In this document: positions 16,518-25,434 of the stretch, piece by piece
Position numbering within the stretch: position 1 is the stretch's first letter
Layout of the letters: the number at the start of each line of letters is the position of its first letter
Origin: Stenotrophomonas oahuensis
GTDB taxonomy: Bacteria > Pseudomonadota > Gammaproteobacteria > Xanthomonadales > Xanthomonadaceae
Reading direction: 5' to 3'
Assembly: GCF_031834595.1 (NCBI RefSeq)
Contig: NZ_CP115541.1
Coordinates: 2,846,501 to 2,910,500 of the forward strand
Length of the DNA stretch: 64,000 bases
Notes under the pieces: model-generated
What the model saw: only the letters and a program-made list of their open reading frames with translations
Told to the model about the DNA's origin: nothing
Database searches by the model: none
Made by a program: the position numbers and the translations under genes

Positions 16518-16814
16518 CTACTTGGCCAAATACGCGGCCAAATCATCAATCTCCTGCGGCGACAACTGCGCAAACGGCGGCATCAACCCGCCGCCCTTCC
16601 TGATCTTCTCCTTGATCTGCGCAGCATCCAGCCTTTTGCTTACATCGGTAAGCGCAGGAAACGTAGGCGGCACCCCCGCCCGACTCGCCCCATGGCAGGC
16701 CACGCAATGCACGCTGTAAAGCTTCTCACCCGCCGCCGGATCCTCCTTGGACCAGGCAGCCGGTGCCAGCATCGAACCACACAGCGCTACAGCAGACATC
16801 AGAATCACTTTCAC
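16518..16814 (-). CDS. small c-type cytochrome
   Basis: 98 residues with a signal peptide (MKVILMSAVALCGSMLAPAA). The haem-binding CVACH motif is at about 37-41 and a likely axial methionine in GGGLMPPFAQL. This is a monohaem class I cytochrome like those that serve as electron acceptors for periplasmic sugar dehydrogenases (the LacB role in glucoside 3-dehydrogenase). It is the last gene of the leftward arm, 20 bases after the TIM-barrel gene, and would complete the GMC/subunit-3 pair encoded on the opposite arm. Confidence 0.9.
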   Translation of the reverse strand: MKVILMSAVALCGSMLAPAAWSKEDPAAGEKLYSVHCVACHGASRAGVPPTFPALTDVSKRLDAAQIKEKIRKGGGLMPPFAQLSPQEIDDLAAYLAK

Positions 16815-16834
16815 AACACAAACTCCTTCGCTTG

Positions 16835-17704
16835 CTAGCGCTTTGCGCGGGCGGGCAGGGTGACGGTCAGGTGTTCACGCAGGTAATCGGCCCCGGTGTT
16901 GATGATGGTCGCAGGATCACGCGGCTGGTCATGCTCGACGATATACCACTGCACCTTGGCATCCGCTGCAGCCGGCAGGATCACGCTCCAGTCGAGTACG
17001 CCCTGGCCCACGGCGGCGAACCCGCCTTCGTCCTTGTTCTGGCCCGTGGGCGCATTGTCCTTGGCGTGCACGGCGAACATGCGGCCGTTGAACTTCTTCA
17101 GCATCACCGCGGGGTCATAACCCGCACGTGCCACCCAGGCCAGGTCCAGCTCGGTCTGCAGGTCGGGGCCGGCCGCGGCGAACAGCAGTTCCAGCCCCGT
17201 TTTGCCGTCGTAGTCGACCAGTTCGAAATCATGGTTGTGGTAGGCCAGATGCATGCCCTGGGCCTTCACCTTTGCTGCGAGCTGGCCGAGTTCCTGGCCC
17301 AGCGCGGTCCAGCCGGCCGCATCCTTCGGGCGGTCATTCTCGTTCAGATACGGCACGACCAGGGTGGTGTTGCCGATCGCGCGGTTGAAGGCGATTGCGC
17401 TGTCCAGGTCTTTGCGCAGGTCGGCCAGCTGCGTATGCGATGAGATCGCCTTGATCGAATAGCGATCCAGCAGCTGCTTCAGTTCGGCGGCACTGACGTT
17501 CTGCGTGCCCACGGTTTCCACCGCATGCACGCCGGCGTCGTGGACGATCTTCAACTGCTGGTCGAGCGAGCCGGCATTGCGCAGCGTGTACATCTGCACC
17601 GCGATGGGTTTCTGCGCGCTGGTGACGTCGGCGGCGAAAACGGGCAGGGCGGCGAGCAACAGCAGCGCGAGGGTGGTGGTCCGGCGTGTACGGGTCTTCA
17701 TCAA
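16835..17704 (-). CDS. sugar phosphate isomerase/epimerase-family protein, exported
   Basis: 289 residues with a signal peptide (TLALLLLAALPVFAAD, cut near 25). The TIM-barrel core has IAVQMYTLRNAGSLDQQL, HNHDFELV, TELDLAWVARAG and FAVHAKDNAPTG, typical of the AP_endonuc_2/xylose-isomerase-like fold and resembling YcjR-type sugar 3-keto epimerases or lyases. Seventeen bases after the Gfo/Idh gene. Probably processes keto-sugars released in the periplasm; the exact reaction is unknown. Confidence 0.85.
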   Translation of the reverse strand: MMKTRTRRTTTLALLLLAALPVFAADVTSAQKPIAVQMYTLRNAGSLDQQLKIVHDAGVHAVETVGTQNVSAAELKQLLDRYSIKAISSHTQLADLRKDLDSAIAFNRAIGNTTLVVPYLNENDRPKDAAGWTALGQELGQLAAKVKAQGMHLAYHNHDFELVDYDGKTGLELLFAAAGPDLQTELDLAWVARAGYDPAVMLKKFNGRMFAVHAKDNAPTGQNKDEGGFAAVGQGVLDWSVILPAAADAKVQWYIVEHDQPRDPATIINTGADYLREHLTVTLPARAKR

Positions 17705-17721
17705 GCACTCCTTCCGGGAAT

Positions 17722-18846
17722 TCAGCTGATGGCGGTCCAGGCGCGAGACCTGGCCGAGGCGATGACGCGATCAACAATCAGCGCCGACCGCGCGCCGTCT
17801 TCAAAGGTGGGTAGGCCCTCGGGCCGTTCGCCCTCAATGGCCCGATAGGTATCGGCGACGAAGGCCTCGAAGCAGGTGCCGTAGCCCTGCGCGTGCCCGG
17901 GTGGAAACACGGCCAGCCGGCGTTGTTCGGCGCTGCCTGCGCCCGGCCCGCGCACGAAGGTCTCCTCGCGCTGGTCGGGGTGCCCGATCCACAGACGCTC
18001 GGCGTCCTCCTGGTTGAAGGCCACACTGGCCTTGGCCCCATCAATTTCGAACCAGAGCCGGTTGTGCCGCCCGGCCGAGACCTGGCTGACGGTCAGCGAG
18101 GCCAGCGTGCCAGCACCGGTCTTGAACATGGCAGCGGCCACGTCCTCGCTGGCGACCGCCTGTTTCGCACCGCCTGCTGCGGGCGTAGTGAAACTCTGCC
18201 CGGTGACGGCACCGCGCTCGGCGATGACCGTGGCGAACGCGGCGCTGACGTCAACGAAGCGCTCCCCGCCGACCCATTCCACCAGGTCGCACCAGTGCGA
18301 ACCGATGTCGGCGAACACGCGTGAGGTGCCGCCCAACGTCGGGTCGACACGCCAGTTGTTGCTGGCCGGGTCCAGCAGCCAGTCCTGCAGGTAGCTGCCG
18401 TGAATCAGATGCAGTGGACCCAGCTCGCCCTGCGCGATGCGCGCGCGGGCTTCACGGACCACCGGGTGGTAGCGGTAGACGAAGGGTACGGTGGCCACCA
18501 AACCGGTCGAGCGGGCCAGTGCGGCCAATGCCTGGGCGTCGTCGAGGGTGGTGGCCAGCGGCTTCTCGCAGATCACGTGCTTCCCCGCTTCCAGCGCGAC
18601 TTGGGCCATCGCGCGATGCAGATGGTTGGGCGTGCACACGTGCACGACCTGCACCTGGGGATCGGCCACCACCTCCTCGATATCCCGATAGCCGTGCGGC
18701 ACATTCCACGCCTGCGCCACCTCACGTGCGCGCTCCGGTGAAGACGCGACCACGCCACGAACCGCCGCTCCGGCCAGCAGCGCCGCGCGGCGGTGCACCG
18801 CACCGATCATGCCGGTGCCGATGATGGCGATTCCAAGCTTGGGCAT
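17722..18846 (-). CDS. Gfo/Idh/MocA-family NAD(P)-dependent oxidoreductase
   Basis: 374 residues. N-terminal Rossmann domain (LGIAIIGTGMIGAVHRRAAL at 3-22) with the EKPLATT motif at about 94-100, then an alpha/beta C-terminal substrate domain. Members oxidise or reduce sugar carbons; in 3-keto-glycoside loci (E. coli YcjS-like) they interconvert 3-keto and hydroxy sugars with NAD(H). No signal peptide, so cytoplasmic, downstream of the transporter in both pathway and transcript (12 bases after the MFS stop). Confidence 0.9.
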   Translation of the reverse strand: MPKLGIAIIGTGMIGAVHRRAALLAGAAVRGVVASSPERAREVAQAWNVPHGYRDIEEVVADPQVQVVHVCTPNHLHRAMAQVALEAGKHVICEKPLATTLDDAQALAALARSTGLVATVPFVYRYHPVVREARARIAQGELGPLHLIHGSYLQDWLLDPASNNWRVDPTLGGTSRVFADIGSHWCDLVEWVGGERFVDVSAAFATVIAERGAVTGQSFTTPAAGGAKQAVASEDVAAAMFKTGAGTLASLTVSQVSAGRHNRLWFEIDGAKASVAFNQEDAERLWIGHPDQREETFVRGPGAGSAEQRRLAVFPPGHAQGYGTCFEAFVADTYRAIEGERPEGLPTFEDGARSALIVDRVIASARSRAWTAIS

Positions 18847-18858
18847 CGGTGTGTGTCC

Positions 18859-20076
18859 TCAGGGGGCAGTGGAAGTGGCAGCCACGACCGGGCGGTCGCG
18901 GAACAGCAGCAGGAAGGCGACCAGCACCAGCAGCGCGACACCGGCCGGGAACAGCCAGATCTTTTCCCAGTCCGGACCGGCTGCCGTGGTGTAGTGCTCG
19001 ACCACCGCGCCGGACAGGAAGGTGCCGATCAACATGCCCACGCCATACGTGGCCAGGGTGATGAAGCCCTGCGCGCTGCTGCGCGCGTCCGGGCCGGCAT
19101 GTGCGTCGGTATAGATCTGCCCGGTGACGAAGAAGAAGTCGTAGCAGATGCCGTGCAGCACGATGCCGATCACCAGCAGGGAGAACGCGCCGCCGGCATC
19201 GCCAAAGGCGAACATCACATAGCGCACCACCCACGCGGCCATGCCCACCGCCAGCATGGTTTTCACGCCCAGGCGCACGAACAGGAACGGCATCGCCAGC
19301 ATCAGCAGCACTTCCGACACCTGGCCCAGCGACTGCAGGCCAGCCGCACCGCGCACGCCCAGGTCGTTGAGGTACGGGTTGGTGAAGTTGTAGTAGAACG
19401 CGAGCGGAATGCAGATCGCGATGGAGGCCAGGAAGAACACCAGGTACGAGCGCGACTTCAGCAGCCGCAGCGAGTCCAGCCCGAGGATCTTGCCCAGCCC
19501 GGCATCGCGCTGCTGCGCCAGAGGTGGCGTGTGCGGCAGGGAGAACGCATACAGCCCCAGCAGCAGCGAGGCCAGTGCGGCCATCTGGAAGGTCAGCTCC
19601 AGTCGGTGCGCCTGCTCCCAGCCCAGCCAGCCGATCAGCACGCCGGCCACGATCCAGCCGACGCTGCCGGCCACCCGCACCAGCGGGAACTGCTTCTCCG
19701 GCGACTGCATGTGCCGCATCGCCACGCTGTTGGCCAGCGCCAGGGTCGGCATGAACAGCAGCATGTAGCCCATGACACAGGCGAAGAACGTATTGAAGTC
19801 GGTGGCTGTGGACGCAAACCACATCAGCACGGCACCGGCCAGATGCAGCACCCCGAAAATGCGCTGCGCCGCGAAGTAGCGGTCGGCAATCAGGCCGACC
19901 AGGAACGGGGCGACGATCGCACCGATCGACTGGCTGAGGAAGGCGGTGGCCACCTGGCTGGCACTGGCCTGCAGCGGGCCCTGCACCAGATACGTGCCCA
20001 GGGTGACGAACCAGGCTCCCCAGATGAAGAACTGCAGAAACATCATCGCGCCCAAGCGCGACATGGTGTGCGTCAT
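18859..20076 (-). CDS. MFS transporter, nucleoside/sugar:H+ symporter-like
   Basis: 405 residues with about 12 hydrophobic segments. The start (MSRLGAMMFLQFFIWGAWFV) and IGLIADRYFAAQRIFGVLH are typical of the NupG/XapB nucleoside-H+ symporter branch of the MFS, members of which in sugar loci carry mono- or disaccharides. Within this regulon it probably imports the sugar or keto-sugar made in the periplasm. It lies 27 bases after the upstream epimerase gene. Confidence 0.87.
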   Translation of the reverse strand: MTHTMSRLGAMMFLQFFIWGAWFVTLGTYLVQGPLQASASQVATAFLSQSIGAIVAPFLVGLIADRYFAAQRIFGVLHLAGAVLMWFASTATDFNTFFACVMGYMLLFMPTLALANSVAMRHMQSPEKQFPLVRVAGSVGWIVAGVLIGWLGWEQAHRLELTFQMAALASLLLGLYAFSLPHTPPLAQQRDAGLGKILGLDSLRLLKSRSYLVFFLASIAICIPLAFYYNFTNPYLNDLGVRGAAGLQSLGQVSEVLLMLAMPFLFVRLGVKTMLAVGMAAWVVRYVMFAFGDAGGAFSLLVIGIVLHGICYDFFFVTGQIYTDAHAGPDARSSAQGFITLATYGVGMLIGTFLSGAVVEHYTTAAGPDWEKIWLFPAGVALLVLVAFLLLFRDRPVVAATSTAP

Positions 20077-20103
20077 GGCTACCCCTCCCAGGGCGGTAAT
20101 GGC

Positions 20104-21156
20104 TCAGATTCCCAGCATGTGGCGCAGTGATTGCGGGTCGCTGCCGCTGTCGGCGAAGTCGTCGAAGGCGCGTTCGGTGACCCGGATCAGGTGGTCGCGG
20201 ATGAACGCGGCCCCCTCGCGCGCGCCGTCTTCCGGATGTTTCAGGCAGCACTCCCACTCCAGCACCGCCCAGCCCGGGAAGTCGTACTGCGCGAACTTGG
20301 AGAAGATCGCCTTGAAGTCGATCTGGCCGTCGCCCAGCGAACGGAAGCGCCCGGGTCGATCAATCCAGTCCTGATACCCGCCGTACACGCCACTGCGCGC
20401 GCTGGGGCGATACTCCGCGTCCTTGACGTGGAAGATGCCGATGCGTGCGTGATAGCGGTCGATGAAGCCCAGGTAATCCATCTGCTGCAGCAGCAGATGA
20501 CTGGGGTCGTAGAGAATTTTCGCGCGGGGGTGGTGGTCGACCACATCGAGGAAGCGCTCGAAGGTCGCGCCGTCATGCAGATCCTCACCCGGGTGGATCT
20601 CGAAGCACAGATCCACGCCGCACTCGTCGAAGGTGTCCAGAATCGGCCGCCAGCGACGCCCCAGCTCGGCAAAGGCTTCGTCCACCAGCCCCGGCGGGCG
20701 CTGCGGCCAGGGATAGAAGTAAGGCCACGCCAGCGCGCCGGAGAAGGTGGCATGCGCGGTCAGTCCCAGTCGCTGGCTGGCCTTGGCGGCCAGTTTCAGC
20801 TGCTCTACCGCCCAGGCCTGACGAGCCGCCGGATCGCCGCGCTTGTCCTCGGGCGCGAATCCGTCGAACAGGCTGTCATAGGCGGGATGCACCGCGACCA
20901 GCTGGCCCTGCAGGTGAGTGGACAGCTCGGTGATCTGCACACCGTGCCCGGCCAGCATGCCGTCGATTTCGTCACAGTACGTCTGGCTGCGTGCGGCCTC
21001 GGCCAGATCGAACAGGTGAGGGGCGCTGGTCGGCACTTGTACGCCAGAATAGCCCAGCCCCGCGGCCCATCCGGCCAGCGTGTCGAGCCGATCAAAAGGA
21101 GCTGTGTCGCCGATGAACTGTGCCAGGAACAGGGCCGGGCCCTTGAGCGTCTTCAA
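20104..21156 (-). CDS. sugar phosphate isomerase/epimerase-family protein, cytoplasmic
   Basis: 350 residues from TTG 21156 (LKTLKGPALFLAQFIGD), preceded by GAGG. An earlier TTG at 21177 lies inside the LacI operator (21172-21187), which argues against it. TIM barrel with metal-site motifs CFEIHPGEDLHDG, ILYDPSHLLLQQMDY and GIFHVKDAEY, as in the AP_endonuc_2 family. First gene of the leftward arm. Probably acts on imported 3-keto or epimeric sugar; family-level assignment only. Confidence 0.85.
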   Translation of the reverse strand: MKTLKGPALFLAQFIGDTAPFDRLDTLAGWAAGLGYSGVQVPTSAPHLFDLAEAARSQTYCDEIDGMLAGHGVQITELSTHLQGQLVAVHPAYDSLFDGFAPEDKRGDPAARQAWAVEQLKLAAKASQRLGLTAHATFSGALAWPYFYPWPQRPPGLVDEAFAELGRRWRPILDTFDECGVDLCFEIHPGEDLHDGATFERFLDVVDHHPRAKILYDPSHLLLQQMDYLGFIDRYHARIGIFHVKDAEYRPSARSGVYGGYQDWIDRPGRFRSLGDGQIDFKAIFSKFAQYDFPGWAVLEWECCLKHPEDGAREGAAFIRDHLIRVTERAFDDFADSGSDPQSLRHMLGI

Positions 21157-21171
21157 CGTGTTTCGCCCTCG

Positions 21172-21187
21172 ATGCAATCGATTGCAT
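21172..21187. promoter_or_regulatory. LacI-type operator, right arm and regulator gene
   Basis: ATGCAATCGATTGCAT, a perfect 16-bp palindrome in the divergent region between the epimerase start (21156) and the LacI gene (21252). It contains the same 14 bases as the site at 12435-12448, so the regulator probably controls both arms and itself. Confidence 0.88.
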
Positions 21188-21251
21188 TATCCTAGCAGCG
21201 GCTCGGGCAAGACCTGTTGTGCAGTGCACAGCGGAAGGAGGAACTAACGCC

Positions 21252-22283
21252 ATGGCAACCATTTACGACATCGCAAAGCACGTCGGCGTCTCGGCCGGGA
21301 CGGTGTCGCGGGCGCTCTCGCGGCCGGACAAAGTCCTGCCGGCCACGCGTGCGCGCATCGAGCAGGCGGTCGCCGCGCTGGGCTATGTACCCAATACGGT
21401 GGCCCGAAACCTCAAGACCCAGCGCAGCGGCAAGATCCTGGTTACAGTGCCGGATATCGCCAACCCGTTCTTCGCGCAGATCCTGCAGGGCGCGGAGGAC
21501 GCCGCGCAGGCGGTGGGCTACGCGGTGCTGCTGGGCGACACCCAGCATCTGCCCGAGCGCGAGGAGCGCTATGCGCAGATGCTTCGGCGTAACGAGGCCG
21601 ATGGTCTGATCGTGCTGGGGCATCGGTTGCCGCCGACGGCGCGCGAGATCGTGCAGCAGTTCGGGGACGCCGCGCCGGTGGTGAACGGGTGCGAGTTCGA
21701 CCCGGCCGTGGGCATTCCCAGTGTGCATATCGACAATGCCGCCGCTGCAGGCGCTGTCATGGACCATCTGTATGGGCTGGGGCACGAGCGGATTGCCGTG
21801 GTCGGCGGGCCGACCGACAACCCGCTGCACCAGCAACGGATGGAAGGTGTGAGGACTGCCGCCAAGGCGCGCAAGCGCCTGCGTAGTCTGAGCATTGCGC
21901 CGGGGGACTTTTCCCTTGAATCGGGCCACGCGGCGACGCTTGCATTGCTGGACTGCGAAACCGCACCAACCGCAATCTTCTGTTTCAGCGACCAGATGGC
22001 GCTGGGGGCGATGGCGGCCTGCCGGGAGTTGGGCATCCGCGTGCCGGATGACGTGTCGATTGTCGGCTTCGATGACTTGGCCTCGTCCCGTTACCTCACG
22101 CCGCCGTTGACGACGGTGCGCCAGCCGATGCGGGAGATCGGCGCACGCGCGGTACACCTGCTGCTGGCCCTCATTGATCGGGTGGACGTGCCGCTGCAGC
22201 AGACGCTGGAGTTTGACCTGATGCTACGAGGCTCGACAGCGGCCCCAGCATCGGCAGGAACAATGCTGAAATCCCCACGTTGA
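21252..22283 (+). CDS. LacI-family regulator of the sugar regulon
   Basis: 343 residues from ATG 21252, with GGAGG at 21236-21240; an upstream in-frame start at 21219 adds a meaningless leader. HTH at 2-21 (ATIYDIAKHVGVSAGTVSRA), LacI hinge (NTVARNLKTQRSG) and a ligand-binding domain (ILVTVPDIANPFF; DGLIVLGHR; VVGGPTDNPLHQQRMEG). It sits beside one copy and within the regulon of the other copy of a CG-centred palindrome, so those are its likely operators. Its 3' end overlaps the convergent Na/Pi gene by 113 bases. Confidence 0.93.
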   Translation: MATIYDIAKHVGVSAGTVSRALSRPDKVLPATRARIEQAVAALGYVPNTVARNLKTQRSGKILVTVPDIANPFFAQILQGAEDAAQAVGYAVLLGDTQHLPEREERYAQMLRRNEADGLIVLGHRLPPTAREIVQQFGDAAPVVNGCEFDPAVGIPSVHIDNAAAAGAVMDHLYGLGHERIAVVGGPTDNPLHQQRMEGVRTAAKARKRLRSLSIAPGDFSLESGHAATLALLDCETAPTAIFCFSDQMALGAMAACRELGIRVPDDVSIVGFDDLASSRYLTPPLTTVRQPMREIGARAVHLLLALIDRVDVPLQQTLEFDLMLRGSTAAPASAGTMLKSPR

Positions 22284-23127
22284 AGAGAAGGTGAGCCAGC
22301 GCCAGGGCCATGCCCGGGTCGTTGGCGAATGCCACCACGGCGCGCGAGAAGGGCACCAGGAACGGCAGCAGTATCAGTGTGCCCACAGCGTTGAAGAGCA
22401 GGTTGGCCAGTGCCGTAGCGCGTGCAACCGCACCCAGCGTCATGCTGACGATCAATGCCGTCGAGGTTGAACCCACATTGGCCCCCACCACCATGGGGAT
22501 GGCCGCTTCCGCCGGCAGCACTCCCTGTTGCACCAGCAGAATGGCAACGCCGGTGGTCACGCTGCTGGACTGCACCAGCGCCGTGATCAGCAAGCCGCTG
22601 AGCACGCCCAGCCAGGGTGCGCTGGCCGTAGCAAGCCAGTTGCTGAGCCACGGCTGGTCGCGCAGCGGCTGCACCTGCGCGGCCATCAGATCCAGCGCGA
22701 ACAGAATCAGGCCCAGATAGAACACTGGCTTTCCCGCCGCGCGTAGCCGGAGTGGCAGCGCGGATGCCAGAGCGCCCAGCACGATCAGCAAGGGGCCCAG
22801 TCCGCCGAGCTTGAACGACACCAGCCAAGCGGTGGCGGTGGTGCCCACGTTCGCCCCCAGCAGTACGGCCAGACTCGCCCGGAACGACAGCAACGACGCG
22901 TCTACCAGTGCCACGGTCAACGCGGTGACCGCGCTGCTCGACTGCACCACGGCCGTGGCCAGCGCGCCCACCATGAAGCCGCTCCAGCGATGGGCAGTGA
23001 GCCGCTGCAGCGACGTGCGCAGCAGGGACTCGCCGCTGCTACGCAGCTGCTGGGTGAATCCTTGCAGTCCATACAGAAACAACACCACGACGGCCACGAG
23101 GGTGAGAACTGCAGAGACGCTGCTCAT
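22171..23127 (-). CDS. Na+/phosphate cotransporter-family membrane protein
   Basis: 318 residues from ATG 23127. Contains the repeated inverted motifs of the NptA/PhoU-less Na/Pi family: GALATAVVQSSSAVTALTVA and LLITALVQSSSVTTGVAILL (the QSSS signatures), plus VVGANVGSTSTALIVS. About eight membrane segments. It lacks the PhoU-like C-terminal domain seen in longer relatives. It probably exports or imports phosphate or another anion. The last 113 bases overlap the LacI gene on the other strand, unusual for convergent genes. Confidence 0.85.
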   Translation of the reverse strand: MSSVSAVLTLVAVVVLFLYGLQGFTQQLRSSGESLLRTSLQRLTAHRWSGFMVGALATAVVQSSSAVTALTVALVDASLLSFRASLAVLLGANVGTTATAWLVSFKLGGLGPLLIVLGALASALPLRLRAAGKPVFYLGLILFALDLMAAQVQPLRDQPWLSNWLATASAPWLGVLSGLLITALVQSSSVTTGVAILLVQQGVLPAEAAIPMVVGANVGSTSTALIVSMTLGAVARATALANLLFNAVGTLILLPFLVPFSRAVVAFANDPGMALALAHLLFNVGISALFLPMLGPLSSLVASGQTPASAAAARPPDQ

Positions 23128-23335
23128 ACGGAACCGGGCTGAGGGCGGACCTGTGATCGTGGCGCAGCGCATCGGTGAATTGCCAATTGCGACTGAAACT
23201 ACGGTGTTTCGACGCGTTTGGGCGTGCCGATTACGACATAGGTGCCGGTGCCAGCGGCGTGAGTAGGGAGCGCCAGAGTCCAGATGCAGCGCTTATGATG
23301 TGCGTCACTGTGAGCATCAAAGGATAGGACATCCC

Positions 23336-24976
23336 GTGCGTTTTACTGTTTCTGTAGTTCTGGCGGCGGCCTTGGTGGGCAGCCCTGTGGTCGCCGTTGC
23401 GGCCGAGTCGGTGTATGCATCGCTGCAGCTGATCCAGCATGACGATACAACGCAGTCCGGCGTGGAGTCGGTGACGTTTCACCGGGTCAAGATTGATGCT
23501 GCTGCGAACGGCGGTCGCACCGTCACGGTCCAGCCGTTGTGGGCCGAGTATCAGGTGATGGGCCACGGCAAGCATCGGGTCACCGACCTCGATCAGCGCG
23601 AGCCGGGCGTGCAGCCGATGCTGGACGCCTTGGCATCTGGATTCCGCACCACGGTGTCGGCCAAGGACGAAGCGGGTGTGCTGTCGCCCGTGAACACGCG
23701 CGTCTGGGAGCAGGCGCTGACGGAGATGCCTGACGCAACGCAGTGGCAGCTGTCATGCGAGAATGTGCTGGCCATGCTGCCGCAACAGGTGCCGGCACAG
23801 TGGAACGTCGGCCAGACCCATCGTCGTACGGCGCAGTCACAGGCGCATGGCACCGTGTCGGTGGAGCAAAAGGTGGTTGCATTGACCCCGACGGTGGCGG
23901 TGTTGGACTTCACCGTGAGTGGCAAGGCGCTGAAGGGCACCGGGCGGCAGGCGGTGCGTCGCAGCGACGGCATGCCGGTGGAAACCCGCACGACGCTGCA
24001 TCGTGATGCGGCGCGCGGCTTCCCCTCGACCACTGAAACCAGCCACGTCGCTGACTTGGCTTACGAACCCTTCCTTGAGCCGATGACCGCCGAGCAGTAT
24101 CGCCAGCAGGTGGCGTCGCTTACCGACGAGCTTGCGCAGCCGCCGTACAGCGCGCCCAGCGGACGAGCTGACGACTACACCGCTTCCAAGGAGGTGGAGA
24201 GCCAGTTGGACGCCTGGATGGTGTCGGCGGACGCGCTGCCTTCCTTCGAGAAAAGCCTGCGCTTTGCGCTGCTGCCGGATCGGGATTCGGCTCGCACCCA
24301 GCTGGCCATCGGCGCGGAAGCCCGGCTGGGTCCGGCGTCTCCCGTGTCCTCCGTACTGGAGCCCACGCTGACCGTCCGCCCGCGCTCGGTCACCCTGCTC
24401 GGACGCGACGGCAAACCGCTGCCGGACCTGGAGGCGGTGCGGATCCTGTCCTCCATGCAGATGGAAGGACGGCACAAGGTCGCCGAAACCTCGCCGTCCT
24501 TCCCGTTCCGCCTGCCGTTGAACACCACCGAACAGCAACGACAGGCGCTGGATCGCATCCGCATGACCGTGGATGTCGAGGTCCACCGCTGGGTGGGCAC
24601 GGAGGTCATCAAACCCGGCGAGGCATCCAAGGTGAACCCCAGCGTGCGCGTGTCCATGCCGGCCCCGCATCGGATCACGCTGCAGAATGAGCGCGTCCAG
24701 CCTGCAGAATCGGGAGGCATCTGGACCAGCGTGGTGCCGCTGGATGCGGAGGGTAAGGAGATTCCCACCCGACATCTGGGCGTTGGCCCGTTCCAGAAGA
24801 AGGTGGGCGACAGCGAACTTCCGCTGGTCTGGGAGTTCCGCACCCAGCCGTACTGGAATGAGATCGCCGCCGAGCGGCCGGTTGCCGCGCTGCAGTTGCG
24901 GCACTATGGTTGGGAAACGCTGCGCCGGGAGTGGGAGTTCCGGCGGGTGGGAGAAGATGGCAAGCTGCTGGACTGA
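23336..24976 (+). CDS. exported protein of unknown function
   Basis: 546 residues from GTG 23336, with AGGATAGGA at 23321-23329. Signal peptide MRFTVSVVLAAALVGSPVVA to about residue 23. Mature part starts AESVYASLQLIQHDDTTQSG; no catalytic motif is recognised. It reads as two beta-rich halves: one up to about 250 that scores a polymer-like lipoprotein repeat (VSVEQKVVALTPTVAVLDFT), another with GKPLPDLEAVRILSSMQMEG and RHLGVGPFQKKVGDSELPLV. It is followed closely by a small membrane-protein gene and a small soluble-protein gene, apparently one operon. I do not recognise the family. Confidence 0.75.
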   Translation: MRFTVSVVLAAALVGSPVVAVAAESVYASLQLIQHDDTTQSGVESVTFHRVKIDAAANGGRTVTVQPLWAEYQVMGHGKHRVTDLDQREPGVQPMLDALASGFRTTVSAKDEAGVLSPVNTRVWEQALTEMPDATQWQLSCENVLAMLPQQVPAQWNVGQTHRRTAQSQAHGTVSVEQKVVALTPTVAVLDFTVSGKALKGTGRQAVRRSDGMPVETRTTLHRDAARGFPSTTETSHVADLAYEPFLEPMTAEQYRQQVASLTDELAQPPYSAPSGRADDYTASKEVESQLDAWMVSADALPSFEKSLRFALLPDRDSARTQLAIGAEARLGPASPVSSVLEPTLTVRPRSVTLLGRDGKPLPDLEAVRILSSMQMEGRHKVAETSPSFPFRLPLNTTEQQRQALDRIRMTVDVEVHRWVGTEVIKPGEASKVNPSVRVSMPAPHRITLQNERVQPAESGGIWTSVVPLDAEGKEIPTRHLGVGPFQKKVGDSELPLVWEFRTQPYWNEIAAERPVAALQLRHYGWETLRREWEFRRVGEDGKLLD

Positions 24977-25023
24977 GGACCGAAGCGCAACGGCTCGCAT
25001 CATGGACAGAAGGAGATGAACGC

Positions 25024-25434
25024 ATGGGAAGGCAGATAACCGCGTTTCTGCTGGTGGTAGGGCTGAATATCGCGGTGGCGGTGTTCCTCGGTGTTTCCGT
25101 GGTCGCCAAGAGCGTGTTCGTGTTCGCAAGGGCCGATGCCCTGGCTTATCTGTGCGGGCTCTGGATTGCCTTGCTGGCGGGCTGGATCTCACGCCGCTAT
25201 GGTTTCGCCTTGGCGGTCGCTGGCATCCATCTTGGCTTCGGGCTTCTGGCGGCTCACTTTGTCGCAGGATTCACGGAGGCTGGGTTCGTCCAAGCGGTCT
25301 CCGCAAATTCCCTGAACTTCGCCGTATTCATGCTTACCGGCGTTGTCGGTGCGTGCATCGGCGTGCTCCTGTCGCAACTGAACGGTGCTCGAGGTCGGCG
25401 CGCTCGCTCTGTTGATCGCGGAGAGCTCAGCTGA
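25024..25434 (+). CDS. small integral membrane protein of unknown function
   Basis: 136 residues from ATG 25024 with AAGGAGA eight bases upstream. Four likely membrane helices (FLLVVGLNIAVAVFLGVSVV; LAYLCGLWIALLAGWI; FALAVAGIHLGFGLLAAHFV; FAVFMLTGVVGACIGVLL) and a basic cytoplasmic tail (RGRRARSVDRGE). The stop overlaps the next start (TGATG), so the two are translationally coupled. No family recognised. Confidence 0.75.
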   Translation: MGRQITAFLLVVGLNIAVAVFLGVSVVAKSVFVFARADALAYLCGLWIALLAGWISRRYGFALAVAGIHLGFGLLAAHFVAGFTEAGFVQAVSANSLNFAVFMLTGVVGACIGVLLSQLNGARGRRARSVDRGELS

